Source: Cytophagales bacterium
GTDB taxonomy: Bacteria; Bacteroidota; Bacteroidia; Cytophagales; Spirosomataceae
Assembly (NCBI GenBank): GCA_013298865.1
Contig: JAAFJL010000010.1
Span: 1 to 55,446 of the forward strand
Direction of reading: 5' to 3'
Length of the DNA stretch: 55,446 nt
The position numbers and the translations under genes are program-made. This document shows, piece by piece, positions 1 through 9,135 of the stretch. Below the pieces are notes generated by a model. The model was not told the origin of the DNA. It searched no databases and was given only the letters and a program-made list of their open reading frames with translations. Each line of letters begins with the position of its first letter. Within the stretch, counting starts at the first letter, position 1.

Positions 1-1
1 G

Positions 2-523
2 GTAGGCGGTGGTAATGTTGGGCTTGAGAAACTCTCGGCAATGCTCAATAATAGCCCTGCTGCTCAGATTACGGTGGTTTCTGGAATGTTCAGAGAAGAC
101 CTTAGAGCGTTTGTTGCAGACTTTCCTCAGGTAATTTTGGTGGAAAGGAATTTTCAATTCTCTGACCTTGACGGTAAAGATTTGGTCATTTTAGCAACCG
201 ATAACCCAAATCTTCACGCAAGTATTAAGCGAGAAACCACCGAGCGAAACCTCCTCTGTAATGTAGCTGACACCCCAGATTTATGCGATTTTTATTTGGG
301 ATCAATCGTGCAGAAGGGAGATTTGAAAATTGCCATTTCTACCAACGGAAAATCACCAACTATGGCAAAACGAATGCGAGAGTTTTTGGACGATATTATT
401 CCCGAAAATATTCAACAACTGCTTGATAATCTGAGAGAAATACGAAAATCTATTAAAGGCGATTTCCAAGAAAAAATTAGAGTAATGAATGAAGTAACAG
501 AAGGTATGTCTAAAAAGTTGTGA
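2..523 (+). CDS. Precorrin-2 dehydrogenase / sirohydrochlorin ferrochelatase, 5'-truncated
   Basis: This cytoplasmic enzyme makes siroheme by NAD-dependent oxidation of precorrin-2 and iron insertion (Met8p or CysG N-terminal type). The frame is open to the window edge, and its first visible residues VGGGNVG are the Rossmann nucleotide-binding loop, so only about 10-15 N-terminal residues are missing. The later stretches VILATDNP, NVADTPDLCDF and ISTNGKSPTMAKRMRE are typical of the family; the last lies in the dimerisation/chelatase part. There is no uroporphyrinogen methyltransferase domain, so this is the stand-alone form of about 190 residues. The ATG at 41 lies inside the Rossmann fold and is not the start. 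Upstream neighbours are not visible. Confidence 0.88.
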   Translation, partial: VGGGNVGLEKLSAMLNNSPAAQITVVSGMFREDLRAFVADFPQVILVERNFQFSDLDGKDLVILATDNPNLHASIKRETTERNLLCNVADTPDLCDFYLGSIVQKGDLKIAISTNGKSPTMAKRMREFLDDIIPENIQQLLDNLREIRKSIKGDFQEKIRVMNEVTEGMSKKL

Positions 524-587
524 GTTACAAGCTGTGAGCAATAAGCTATCAGTTTTGAGTTTTTTATTCTATAAAATATCCAAAATC

Positions 588-1373
588 ATGTCAAGAATTT
601 CACTATTAAAAATCTCCAATTTGCTTGGCTTCGTGGTCATGCTAACGGTCAATTCATTGTCGAATAGTTTACCAATCAATGGTAAAACTCCAGGGCAACT
701 TTCAGACCAATATCCTAATTTTTTTGTACCTGCGGGGGCAACATTTTCTATTTGGGGAATTATTTATACTTGGCTTTTGATTTTTATGGGTACAATTTTG
801 GTGAGTTTCTTCAACAAATCATTAGCAAGAAAAATAGACCCTTTTATTGAAAAAACAGGTTGGCTTTTCATTGGTACTTGTGTCCTGAATATCAGTTGGT
901 TATTTGCTTGGCATTACGAATTTGTGGGGCTTTCTGTATTGATAATGTTAGCGTTTTTGGCAACATTAATATTGACAAACATAACGATTGGTTCGGGTCA
1001 GCAGCGAGTAAACTCTACTGAAAAATGGCTATTCCACGCCCCAATGGGGATTTATCAAGGTTGGATTTCTATTGCAACCATCGCTAATTTTACGGCTCTT
1101 TTGATAAAAACCAATTGGCAAGGCTGGGGTGTTTCTCCTGAAAATTGGGCAATTATTATGATTCTGATAGGTTCAATTGTGGCAGTCGGAGTGATTTTTA
1201 AAACAAATAATATCTTTCACGGCTTTGCAGTTTTATGGGCTTTAGTAGGAATTTATGCCAAAAGAAATGCCATTGCAGACCTACCATCTTTATCAATGAT
1301 AGTTTTTATCTGGACAGGTTTCGGATTAGTAGCAGCAATGATTTTGTATAAAATAAAGCCCCGTCAAGTCTAA
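588..1373 (+). CDS. TspO/MBR-like (tryptophan-rich sensory protein family) membrane protein
   Basis: A polytopic inner-membrane protein of about 261 residues with roughly seven hydrophobic segments. NGKTPGQLSDQYPNFFVPAG followed by FSIWGIIY resembles the start of bacteroidotal proteins annotated as tryptophan-rich sensory protein, and Trp is frequent throughout. No ligand or role can be read from the sequence. I chose the ATG at 588 over the longer GTG frame from 534, because bases 524-587 look like the TA-rich spacer seen in other gaps here and the shorter form starts just before the first membrane segment. The gene lies 64 nt after the siroheme gene and may be read with it. It is longer than classic TspO (about 160 residues), so the match is to the extended family. 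Confidence 0.6.
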   Translation: MSRISLLKISNLLGFVVMLTVNSLSNSLPINGKTPGQLSDQYPNFFVPAGATFSIWGIIYTWLLIFMGTILVSFFNKSLARKIDPFIEKTGWLFIGTCVLNISWLFAWHYEFVGLSVLIMLAFLATLILTNITIGSGQQRVNSTEKWLFHAPMGIYQGWISIATIANFTALLIKTNWQGWGVSPENWAIIMILIGSIVAVGVIFKTNNIFHGFAVLWALVGIYAKRNAIADLPSLSMIVFIWTGFGLVAAMILYKIKPRQV

Positions 1374-1398
1374 GCCTGTTTATTTTTTTGGCACGTAA

Positions 1399-1431
1399 TT
1401 TGAAAAGGTCAAAGAAAAAGTACTACTTTTG
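1399..1431 (+). promoter_or_regulatory. Candidate Bacteroidota promoter (TTTG-N21-TAnnTTTG)
   Basis: TTTG at 1399-1402 is followed after 21 nt by TACTTTTG at 1424-1431, matching the -33/-7 consensus of the major sigma factor in this phylum. Transcription would start close to the ATG at 1441, giving a nearly leaderless mRNA for the small exported protein. This is a pattern match only. Confidence 0.4.
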
Positions 1432-1440
1432 TGGTTCATA

Positions 1441-1803
1441 ATGCAAAAAACAAACTACATAGCTCGTATCTCAAGCACTTTTCTGATGTGCGTGATGATG
1501 GTTTTTACAGTTTTTGGTAAAAACTTTTCATCAACTCATGTTACTAAAATTGCAAAAGATGCCAAAACAGAGAAACGTTCCGAGAAGAAAAACGCTCCGA
1601 AACAATTTTCTGTTAGTGAACTTGCCGTAGTACAAGCATCCGCACCAGTATCGCTCGACTATCAACCTGATTTTGTTTTCTTTGCAAAACCAATTTTTGT
1701 TTCATCTCCTGAAAACCAATTTCAGGTTGTAACAAAACCTCTCTATCAATTCTCATATCACGAAATTCTTTTCGAGCATTTCATTGCTACCAATGCCCCT
1801 TGA
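1441..1803 (+). CDS. Small exported hypothetical protein (about 120 aa)
   Basis: I do not recognise this gene. From the ATG at 1441 the product begins MQKTNYIARISSTFLMCVMM, a plausible N-terminal signal or anchor segment ending near VFG. A Lys-rich stretch follows (KDAKTEKRSEKKNAPK), then a region with several aromatic residues ending near YHEILFEHF. No catalytic motif is visible. A TTG four codons upstream could also start the frame, but it overlaps the candidate -7 box. The gene stands alone between the TspO-like gene and secDF. It reads as a real ORF because of the signal-like start, the promoter-like box and the absence of a competing frame, but it may be lineage-specific. Confidence 0.5.
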   Translation: MQKTNYIARISSTFLMCVMMVFTVFGKNFSSTHVTKIAKDAKTEKRSEKKNAPKQFSVSELAVVQASAPVSLDYQPDFVFFAKPIFVSSPENQFQVVTKPLYQFSYHEILFEHFIATNAP

Positions 1804-1998
1804 GACAGTTGTCAGTTATCAATTAACAGTTATCATTTTTCTATGTGATTGATTGTTAGATGATTGCGTATTATTTTCTGTTTAAGGAGGCTTTGTGAAC
1901 TTTCGTTTCCAAATCTTCAAATTACTTTATTCTTTACTATTCACTTTTCATTTTAAAATTTGGTTTGAAGAATTTTCAAATCATCAAAATCATTTATC

Positions 1999-4962
1999 AT
2001 GCGTTACAAAAGTCCCATTATTTGGCTGACAGGAATTATTTCAGCCATTTGTTTATTCTTTTTATCATTTACTTGGAAAGCAAATTCTGTTCGTGAAGAT
2101 GCTACAAAGTATGCTACCGTTGCTGGAAAATTCGACCCAGTTCGTAAAGTCCGTTATATTGATTCTCTTTGGAAACAACCCGTTTACTTAGGATACTGGA
2201 CTTTGCAAGATGTTACAACTTATGCAATACATAAAGGTCTTGATTTGGAAGGTGGTTACTCTGCTATTATGGAGGTTTCACCAGTAGAAATTTTACGTGC
2301 ATTGTCAGGAAAAAGCAATGACCCTAATTTTGAAAAAGCCATCCAAGAAGCATCAAAAGCTCAGGTTAATTCAACACAACCATTTAATGAATTATTCTTT
2401 GAGGCTTTCGCTAAAATTGCTCCAAATCAGAAATTAGCTACGATTTTTGCTAACTCTGTAAACCGTGACAAGATTAAATCTGGTTCATCAGACACAGAAG
2501 TTAAGCGTGTTATCAATGACGAAATCGACGGTGCTGTTGACCGTGTTTACCAAATCACACAATCACGTATTGATGGTTTGGGAGTTACAAACCCAACGAT
2601 TCAACGTTTGCCAGGAACAAACCGTATTCAGGTAGAATTGCCAGGCGTTGATAACCCTGAGCGTGCCAGAAAATTATTATCTGGTGCTGCAAAATTAGAG
2701 TTTATCGAATGTTATGAATTGAATGATTACGGTGCAGGATTCACTGCATTAGGTGATTATCTAACAAAAGAAGAAGCGCTGAAAAAAGCAATAACTGGTG
2801 GTAAAACAGTAAAAGCTGATTCTTCAAAAGCTGGTGGTTTGGCAGGTGCTTTGGCGGCAGCGTCTAAGAAGGACACGACTAAAGCAAAGACTGATACAAC
2901 TTCGGCAAATGCTCTTTCAAAATTATTTATCCAATTAGGTAATAAATTAGGAGTAGCCCGCAAGGACACACCACGTGTGAATGAATTATTCCGTCGTCCA
3001 GAAGTGAAAATGATGTTCCCTTCAAATCTTACTTTCTTGTGGGAGTCAAAAGCAATTGCTACTACAAAAGATGGTGACGATGTTATTGGTTTTGAGGCAG
3101 TTAAGAAAAGCCCAGGCATTGCTGCACCATTAGAAGGTGACGTAATTACAGACGCAGGTAATGATTATGACCAAAACGGTCGTCCAGAAGTAACCATGAC
3201 CATGAACGGAACAGGTGCAAGAATCTGGAAAAACCTTACGGCAGCAAGTATTGGTAAGCGTATTGCAATCGTATTGGATAACACAGTACAATCTGCTCCG
3301 ACAATTAACGGAGAAATTCCAAGTGGTCGTTCTTCAATTACAGGTTCATTCACGCCAGAAGATACCAAAGATTTAGCAAGTAAATTGAAAGCAGGTAAGT
3401 TACCAGCTCCAACTCGTATTGTTGAAGATGCCTTCGTTGGTCCATCATTAGGTCAGGAATCAATCAACCAAGGATATTTGTCAATGGCAATTGGTTTGTT
3501 GTTAGTAATCTTATTTATGATTGCTTACTACGGAAGCCCAGGTTGGATGGCAAATGCAGCGTTACTTTTCAACGTATTCTTTATCGTTGGAATTTTGGCA
3601 AACTTCCAAAGTGTATTAACACTCCCTGGTATTGCGGGTATCGTATTAACATTAGGTATGGCAGTAGATGCCAACGTACTGATAAATGAACGTATCCGAG
3701 AGGAACTTCATGCAGGAAAAGGTCTAATGCAGTCGATTAGTTTGGGTTATGAGAAAGCACTCTCAGCGATTTTGGATGGTAACATCACCACAGCCTTGAT
3801 TGGTATAATCTTATTCTTCATGGGTTCTGGTTCGGTAAAAGGTTTCGCAGTAACGCTATTAATTGGTTTAGCAACATCGGTTTTCACTGCCGTATTTGTT
3901 TCACACTTAATGATTGAGTGGATGGCAAAACGTGCTATTGCAGCAGGTAGAGAAAAAGAAATGACTTTCGAGACATTTATTTCAAAAGATTTATTCTCGA
4001 AATTCAACTTTGACTTTATCGGGAAACGTAAAATCTCTTATATCTTCTCTTGGTCATTGATTGCGGTTGGTATTATTGTGTTGGTGATGCAAGGAGGTTT
4101 CAATTTAGGACTTGATTTCAAAGGCGGTCGTTCTTTTGTAGTTGATTTCTCGAAACCAATCACAGCAGGAAACTTGAAAGATGCTTTGGCAAATAGCTTT
4201 GAAGGCAAAGGAGTAGAAGTAAAAACTTTCAACGGAGACACTAAATTAAAAGTTTCGACTTCATATTTAGTAGAAGACGAGTCAGCAGGAGGAAACCAAA
4301 AAGTAAGATTAGCTTTAGAAAATGGATTGAAGCAATTCGCTGATTCAAAACCAACCATTGTTTCAGAGTCAAAAGTAGGAGCAACCATTGCCGATGATAT
4401 TTTGAAGAAATCATTCATCGCCATTTTCTACTCATTGATTGCCATCTTTATCTATATCTTGATTCGTTTCCGTAAGTGGCAATATTCATTGGGTGGTATT
4501 GTGGCATTGTTGCACGATACACTTGTGGTATTAGGTATGACAGGTATTATGCGTTTGGTAGGTTTAGATTTAGAAGTTGACCAAGTTTATATTGCTGCAA
4601 TCCTGACAGTAATTGGTTACTCAATCAATGATACCGTGGTAGTATTTGACCGTATCCGTGAGGAAATCGGACCAGATCCAGACTTGGGCAATAAGGAATT
4701 GATGATTAAGACTATCAACCAATCAATTAACCACACCATGAGCCGTACCGTAATGACAGCTACAACGGTATTCTTGGTGGTATCGGTATTGTTATTCTTT
4801 GGTGGTGATATTCTAAGAGGATTCTCTTTTGCGATGTTCATCGGTTGCGTATTCGGAACGTATTCATCTATCTTCGTGGCTGCTCCAATTGTAATTGACT
4901 TTGGAACATCAAACAAGAAAAAAGAAGTAATTCCAGCAACAGTTACAGCGAAAAAAGCATAA
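1999..4962 (+). CDS. secDF: Protein translocase subunit SecDF (fused SecD-SecF)
   Basis: This inner-membrane RND-type protein uses the proton-motive force to help the SecYEG-SecA channel release preproteins into the periplasm. Membrane segment 1 lies near residues 7-25, followed by the periplasmic P1 domain (ITQSRIDGLGVTNPTIQ and IQVELPGVDNPERA are SecD hallmarks). The SecD membrane block starts near residue 490 (SMAIGLLLVILFMIAYYG, MAVDANVLINERIREE). The SecF half begins near 669 (FDFIGKRKISYIFS), has its own periplasmic loop and ends with GYSINDTVVVFDRIREEIG. At 987 residues it matches the fused form usual in Bacteroidota. A low-complexity Ala/Lys/Thr/Ser insertion at about residues 270-305 interrupts P1 and is probably a flexible linker. 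The gene is monocistronic, with a strong terminator 10 nt after the stop. Confidence 0.97.
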   Translation: MRYKSPIIWLTGIISAICLFFLSFTWKANSVREDATKYATVAGKFDPVRKVRYIDSLWKQPVYLGYWTLQDVTTYAIHKGLDLEGGYSAIMEVSPVEILRALSGKSNDPNFEKAIQEASKAQVNSTQPFNELFFEAFAKIAPNQKLATIFANSVNRDKIKSGSSDTEVKRVINDEIDGAVDRVYQITQSRIDGLGVTNPTIQRLPGTNRIQVELPGVDNPERARKLLSGAAKLEFIECYELNDYGAGFTALGDYLTKEEALKKAITGGKTVKADSSKAGGLAGALAAASKKDTTKAKTDTTSANALSKLFIQLGNKLGVARKDTPRVNELFRRPEVKMMFPSNLTFLWESKAIATTKDGDDVIGFEAVKKSPGIAAPLEGDVITDAGNDYDQNGRPEVTMTMNGTGARIWKNLTAASIGKRIAIVLDNTVQSAPTINGEIPSGRSSITGSFTPEDTKDLASKLKAGKLPAPTRIVEDAFVGPSLGQESINQGYLSMAIGLLLVILFMIAYYGSPGWMANAALLFNVFFIVGILANFQSVLTLPGIAGIVLTLGMAVDANVLINERIREELHAGKGLMQSISLGYEKALSAILDGNITTALIGIILFFMGSGSVKGFAVTLLIGLATSVFTAVFVSHLMIEWMAKRAIAAGREKEMTFETFISKDLFSKFNFDFIGKRKISYIFSWSLIAVGIIVLVMQGGFNLGLDFKGGRSFVVDFSKPITAGNLKDALANSFEGKGVEVKTFNGDTKLKVSTSYLVEDESAGGNQKVRLALENGLKQFADSKPTIVSESKVGATIADDILKKSFIAIFYSLIAIFIYILIRFRKWQYSLGGIVALLHDTLVVLGMTGIMRLVGLDLEVDQVYIAAILTVIGYSINDTVVVFDRIREEIGPDPDLGNKELMIKTINQSINHTMSRTVMTATTVFLVVSVLLFFGGDILRGFSFAMFIGCVFGTYSSIFVAAPIVIDFGTSNKKKEVIPATVTAKKA

Positions 4963-4971
4963 TTTATCACA

Positions 4972-5011
4972 AAAAAGACCTGTGGATGAAAAAGCTCACA
5001 GGTCTTTTTTT
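4972..5011 (+). terminator. Rho-independent terminator of secDF
   Basis: A 13-bp perfect stem (AAAAAGACCTGTG pairing with CACAGGTCTTTTT) around a 12-nt loop, followed by a T run. It starts 10 nt after the secDF stop codon. Confidence 0.9.
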
Positions 5012-5035
5012 GATTTAAGACAAAATAAAAGTATA

Positions 5036-5066
5036 TTGAATAATAATTAATCGAAATATCATTTTG
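5036..5066 (+). promoter_or_regulatory. Weak candidate promoter of the amino-acid permease
   Basis: TTG at 5036-5038 and TCATTTTG at 5059-5066 are 20 nt apart; the second differs from TAnnTTTG at one base. Transcription would begin near 5073, which favours the downstream ATG at 5140 as the real start and leaves a leader of about 65 nt. Confidence 0.28.
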
Positions 5067-5139
5067 CGAAATAATGTTTTTGCCAAATTATTATTTTACA
5101 AACCCAAAATCACTTCTTAATTCACAAAAACTAAAATCT

Positions 5140-6618
5140 ATGGAACAAAGTATTTGGCGTAAAAAGCCTATGTCAGCCTACGAAGCTGATATTAAAAACA
5201 ACCAATTAAAGAAAGTTCTGGGTAAATGGAGCTTAACTGCAATTGGAATTGGGGGAATCATCGGGGGTGGTATCTTCGTGCTTACTGGTACAGCAGCACA
5301 TTATCATGCTGGTCCAGCCTTGGCGTTATCATTCGTAGTTGCAGGTATTGGTTGTGTTTTTGCTGCACTATGTTATTCTGAATTTGCTTCGATGTTGCCA
5401 GTAGAAGGCTCTGCTTATGCTTATGCCTACGGAACAATCGGTGAATTATTTGCTTGGATAATTGGTTGGGGGCTAATCCTCGAATATGCCATGGGAGCAA
5501 TGACTGTCGCCGTGAGTTGGTCGGGGTATTTTAATAAACTCATGCACCTCTTTGGTATAACGATACCCTATTATCTGACCAACGACCCTTACACGGGTTC
5601 TCAGTATGCGGTGGATAATCATTTAGAACCAGCAGCTTTCTCTTTTAATTTACCAGCTTTCTTAATTACTTGGCTTGTAACTTGGGTTTTGGTAAAAGGT
5701 ATCAAAGAAGCTACCAACACTAATAACTTAATTGTAATTCTTAAACTTTCAGCAGTTGTATTTGTCATTATTGTAGGCGTATTTTTTGTCAATGTAGATA
5801 ACTGGCATCCGTTTATTCCAGAGCCAGAAATGGTAAAACACGCTGATGGTTCTATGAAAGAAGCGTATGGTATCAAAGGTATTTTGAGTGGTGCAGCAGC
5901 GATTTTCTTTGCCTATATCGGTTTTGACGTAGTTTCTACTTCGGCAGGTGAGGCAATCAATCCTAAAAAAGATATTCCATTTGCCATTATTGCTTCTTTG
6001 GGAATTTGTACCGTTTTGTACATATTAGTTTCATTGGTTCTGACAGGTATGTTGAATTATAAAGACATTACAGGAGATGCTCTGAAAGCACCAGTTGCCT
6101 TTGCGTTTGACTCAGTAGGGCAACCTTGGGCTGTGTTTATTATCACTACGGCTGCAACTGTTGGTTTAGTTTCTGTAATGTTAGTGATGATGTTAGGACA
6201 AACTCGTGTTTTCTTGGGTATGGCAAAAGATGGTTTACTACCTGGCTTTTTCCGTAAAATTCACCCAGATTTCCAAACACCTTGGAAAAGTACACTTTTG
6301 GTAGGTTTAGTGGTTTCATTAGTAGCCTCATTTACACCAATCGGAGTTCTGAGCGACATGACAAGTTTTGGAACATTGTTCGCTTTCGCTATGGTTTGTT
6401 TGGCAGTGTTGATTCTTCGTTTGCGTGAACCGAATCGTGACCGTCCTTTCAAAACACCTCTATTGATGCTTGTAGCTCCTTTGGGAATTATTACAAACAT
6501 CCTTTTAATGTCACTTTTAGATAGCAAAGCACAACAATTTGCTTTGGTCTGGATGGCGATTGGTTTAGGTGTTTATTTTATTTACAGTAGAAATAAGAGT
6601 AAACTAAACGATATGTAA
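5140..6618 (+). CDS. APC-superfamily amino-acid permease
   Basis: An inner-membrane secondary transporter of about 492 residues, probably importing amino acids by proton or cation symport. IGIGGIIGGGIFVLTG near the N-terminus is the unwound first helix of the APC fold; the second helix block carries FAALCYSEFASMLPVEGSAY and a cytoplasmic stretch holds FDVVSTSAGEAINPKKDIP. These resemble the cationic amino-acid transporter (CAT) branch, and about 12 hydrophobic helices can be counted. Substrate cannot be assigned from sequence alone. The ATG at 5074 would add 22 residues with no family features, so 5140 is preferred (MEQSIWRKKPMSAYE). It is monocistronic, between two strong terminators. Confidence 0.85.
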   Translation: MEQSIWRKKPMSAYEADIKNNQLKKVLGKWSLTAIGIGGIIGGGIFVLTGTAAHYHAGPALALSFVVAGIGCVFAALCYSEFASMLPVEGSAYAYAYGTIGELFAWIIGWGLILEYAMGAMTVAVSWSGYFNKLMHLFGITIPYYLTNDPYTGSQYAVDNHLEPAAFSFNLPAFLITWLVTWVLVKGIKEATNTNNLIVILKLSAVVFVIIVGVFFVNVDNWHPFIPEPEMVKHADGSMKEAYGIKGILSGAAAIFFAYIGFDVVSTSAGEAINPKKDIPFAIIASLGICTVLYILVSLVLTGMLNYKDITGDALKAPVAFAFDSVGQPWAVFIITTAATVGLVSVMLVMMLGQTRVFLGMAKDGLLPGFFRKIHPDFQTPWKSTLLVGLVVSLVASFTPIGVLSDMTSFGTLFAFAMVCLAVLILRLREPNRDRPFKTPLLMLVAPLGIITNILLMSLLDSKAQQFALVWMAIGLGVYFIYSRNKSKLNDM

Positions 6619-6632
6619 TTATTATTTCTGTT

Positions 6633-6669
6633 AAAATGGTCGTCTGAGAAACTTAGACGACCATTTTTT
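6633..6669 (+). terminator. Rho-independent terminator of the permease gene
   Basis: A 13-bp stem (AAAATGGTCGTCT pairing with AGACGACCATTTT) with a 9-nt loop and a T tract, 14 nt after the stop. Confidence 0.88.
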
Positions 6670-6755
6670 GTTTAACATATAGCTAATATTTACGATGCTA
6701 TAAAAACTAAATTGGTTTACAATAAACACTTTGTGCCTTTTAGTAAAATCAAATT

Positions 6756-9098
6756 ATGACTAAAACTAAACTTACCAAAGAAGAACGCTATCGTTTGGGT
6801 GTAAAATCCGAAATCTTAGAATTCTTTGAAATTAATGACGACCTGCCTTGGGCGTTGGGTAAAATTCACAAGGCTTTTGCCATTCGTGACAATGAAACTA
6901 AGGTACTTTTCAACGAATTGATTGATGAATTACACCGTGACGGAAACCTTGTGCGTTCCTCGAACGGAGACTATATTCTTGACGTTAAAACAGATTTCTT
7001 TACTGGAAAAATAGAACACGTTAACCCAAGATTTGCCTTTCTGGTAGTAGAAGGGCAAGAAAATGATGTCTGGATTGATGCCCGTGACCTCAATGGTGCC
7101 GTTGACGGTGACACCGTGAAAGCTCTGATTCATAGTAAAAGAAGCAGAGAAAAGCGTATCGAAGGAGAAGTTGTAGAGGTTGTTCAGCGAGGGCGTACAG
7201 AAATGGTTGGAGTGATTGACGTAATGCCCAATTACGCTTTCGTTGTGCCTGACGCCAAGCGAGTTCACCAAGATATTTTTATTCCGAAAGAACATTTGAA
7301 CGGAGCAAAAACGGGCGAAAAAGTCATTATCCAAATCATGACTTGGGCAGATGGTAAAAAGAAATCCGAAGGAAAGGTAGTAGAAGTATTAGGCAAAGTT
7401 GGCGACAATAATACCGAGATGCACTCTATTTTGGCGGAGTTCGGTTTGCCCATTCGTTTCCCTGAAATTGTGGAAGAAGAAGCCGAAAATATTCCCGTAG
7501 AAATTTCAGCAGAAGAAATCAAGAAAAGAAGAGATATGCGGGACGTTACCACCTTCACGATTGACCCCGTTGATGCCAAAGATTTTGATGATGCCCTCAG
7601 TATCAAATACTTAGAAAATGGAAACTACGAAATTGGCGTACACATTGCGGATGTTTCGCATTATGTAACACCCGATTCTGAACTGGAAAAAGAGGCTTTC
7701 AAAAGAGCAACTTCTGTTTATTTGGTTGACAGAGTTGTACCGATGCTTCCAGAAAAACTATCGAATGGGCTTTGTTCGCTACGTCCACATGAGGATAAAT
7801 TGACATTTTCGGCGGTTTTTGAAATTGATTCTGAGGCAAAAATTGTCAATGAATGGTTTGGTAGAACGGTAACGCATTCAGACAAAAGATTTTCTTATGA
7901 AGAAGCCCAAGAGGTCTTGAATTTGGCGTACGCAGCAGTTGTTCCAGAGGTTTCAGAAGAAAAACTAAAGAAAAAATCCAAGAAGAATCCAGAACCAGAA
8001 ATCAATACTTTTAGCAAAGAATTGGTGCTTTTGAATTCCCTTGCTCATAAACTCAGGGCTGAACGTTTCAGTAAAGGTTCGGTAAATTTTGAGACGGTTG
8101 AAGTTCGGTTTAAATTGGATGACGATGGAAAACCGCTCGGTATTTACCAAAAAATCAGACAAGATACCAACAAACTGATTGAGGAGTTTATGCTTTTGGC
8201 GAATAAACGAGTTGCCGAATTTGTTTTCAATAAAAGGAAAAAAGAACCTCGGAACACGATGGTTTATCGGGTTCACGAGTCGCCAGACCCAGAGAGAATC
8301 AGAGTTTTTGCTGCTTTTGCCAAAAGATTTGGGTACAATGTCAGTGCTGAACACGTGTCGTCTTCTTTGAATAAAATGATGGAAGATGTTGTGGGAAAAC
8401 CAGAACAGAATCTCTTAGAAAGTTTGGCAGTTCGGACTATGGCAAAAGCACGGTACAGTGTCGAACCACTTGGTCACTTTGGTTTAGCATTTCCATTTTA
8501 TTCACATTTTACTTCACCGATTCGTCGTTATCCAGACGTAATGGTTCACAGGCTACTCCAGCATTATTTAGATGGCGGTTCACCTGTGGATGGTGCAGTT
8601 TGGGAGCTTCGTTGCAAGCATAGTTCAGAAATGGAACGCCTTGCTACTGAGGCAGAACGGGCTTCAATCAAGTACAAACAAGTAGAATTCATGAGCTTGA
8701 TGGACCCTAACCGTGTCTGGGATGGTATCGTTTCGGGGGTTACGGAGTTTGGTTTATTTGTTGAAATCACAGAAACAGCTTCTGAGGGACTCGTCAGAAT
8801 GACAGATTTGACAGATGATTTTTACCGATTAGACAAAGAAAATTACCGAATTGTTGGCGAACGAAATGGCAAAGTTTTCACTTTTGGTGATGCCCTAAAA
8901 GTGAGAGTGAAGGAATGTAATTTATCAAAAAGAAGCATGGATTTTGCTTTAGTTTCGAGTGATTCAAAAGGAGGAGGTCGAGTTTTTACGAAACCACAAG
9001 GAGAAAGACATAAATCGAAGCCACCCAGAGGCGGCAGAGGCTCGTCTCCCAAAAGTGGAGGAGGTAGAAATAAATCATCGGGGAAAAAGAAAAGGTAA
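6756..9098 (+). CDS. rnr: Ribonuclease R (RNB-family 3'-5' exoribonuclease)
   Basis: A cytoplasmic processive exoribonuclease that degrades structured RNA. The N-terminus (residues 1-75) is winged-helix-like, followed by two cold-shock domains. The RNB catalytic domain carries DPVDAKDFDDA at residues 270-280, supplying the conserved metal-binding Asp set (D270, D276, D278, D279), then GVHIADVSHYV and HFTSPIRRYPDVMVHRLLQH. A C-terminal S1 domain (WDGIVSGVTEFGLFVEI) and a Lys/Arg/Gly-rich tail complete the RNase R layout. The length of 780 residues is normal. A Lys-rich insertion (EEKLKKKSKKNPEPE) sits in the catalytic domain near residue 405. The Rpn-type nuclease gene follows after 37 nt with no terminator between them. 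Confidence 0.96.
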   Translation: MTKTKLTKEERYRLGVKSEILEFFEINDDLPWALGKIHKAFAIRDNETKVLFNELIDELHRDGNLVRSSNGDYILDVKTDFFTGKIEHVNPRFAFLVVEGQENDVWIDARDLNGAVDGDTVKALIHSKRSREKRIEGEVVEVVQRGRTEMVGVIDVMPNYAFVVPDAKRVHQDIFIPKEHLNGAKTGEKVIIQIMTWADGKKKSEGKVVEVLGKVGDNNTEMHSILAEFGLPIRFPEIVEEEAENIPVEISAEEIKKRRDMRDVTTFTIDPVDAKDFDDALSIKYLENGNYEIGVHIADVSHYVTPDSELEKEAFKRATSVYLVDRVVPMLPEKLSNGLCSLRPHEDKLTFSAVFEIDSEAKIVNEWFGRTVTHSDKRFSYEEAQEVLNLAYAAVVPEVSEEKLKKKSKKNPEPEINTFSKELVLLNSLAHKLRAERFSKGSVNFETVEVRFKLDDDGKPLGIYQKIRQDTNKLIEEFMLLANKRVAEFVFNKRKKEPRNTMVYRVHESPDPERIRVFAAFAKRFGYNVSAEHVSSSLNKMMEDVVGKPEQNLLESLAVRTMAKARYSVEPLGHFGLAFPFYSHFTSPIRRYPDVMVHRLLQHYLDGGSPVDGAVWELRCKHSSEMERLATEAERASIKYKQVEFMSLMDPNRVWDGIVSGVTEFGLFVEITETASEGLVRMTDLTDDFYRLDKENYRIVGERNGKVFTFGDALKVRVKECNLSKRSMDFALVSSDSKGGGRVFTKPQGERHKSKPPRGGRGSSPKSGGGRNKSSGKKKR

Positions 9099-9135
9099 TA
9101 TTTGTACTTTTTAAACGTATTTAGTAAATTCAATC

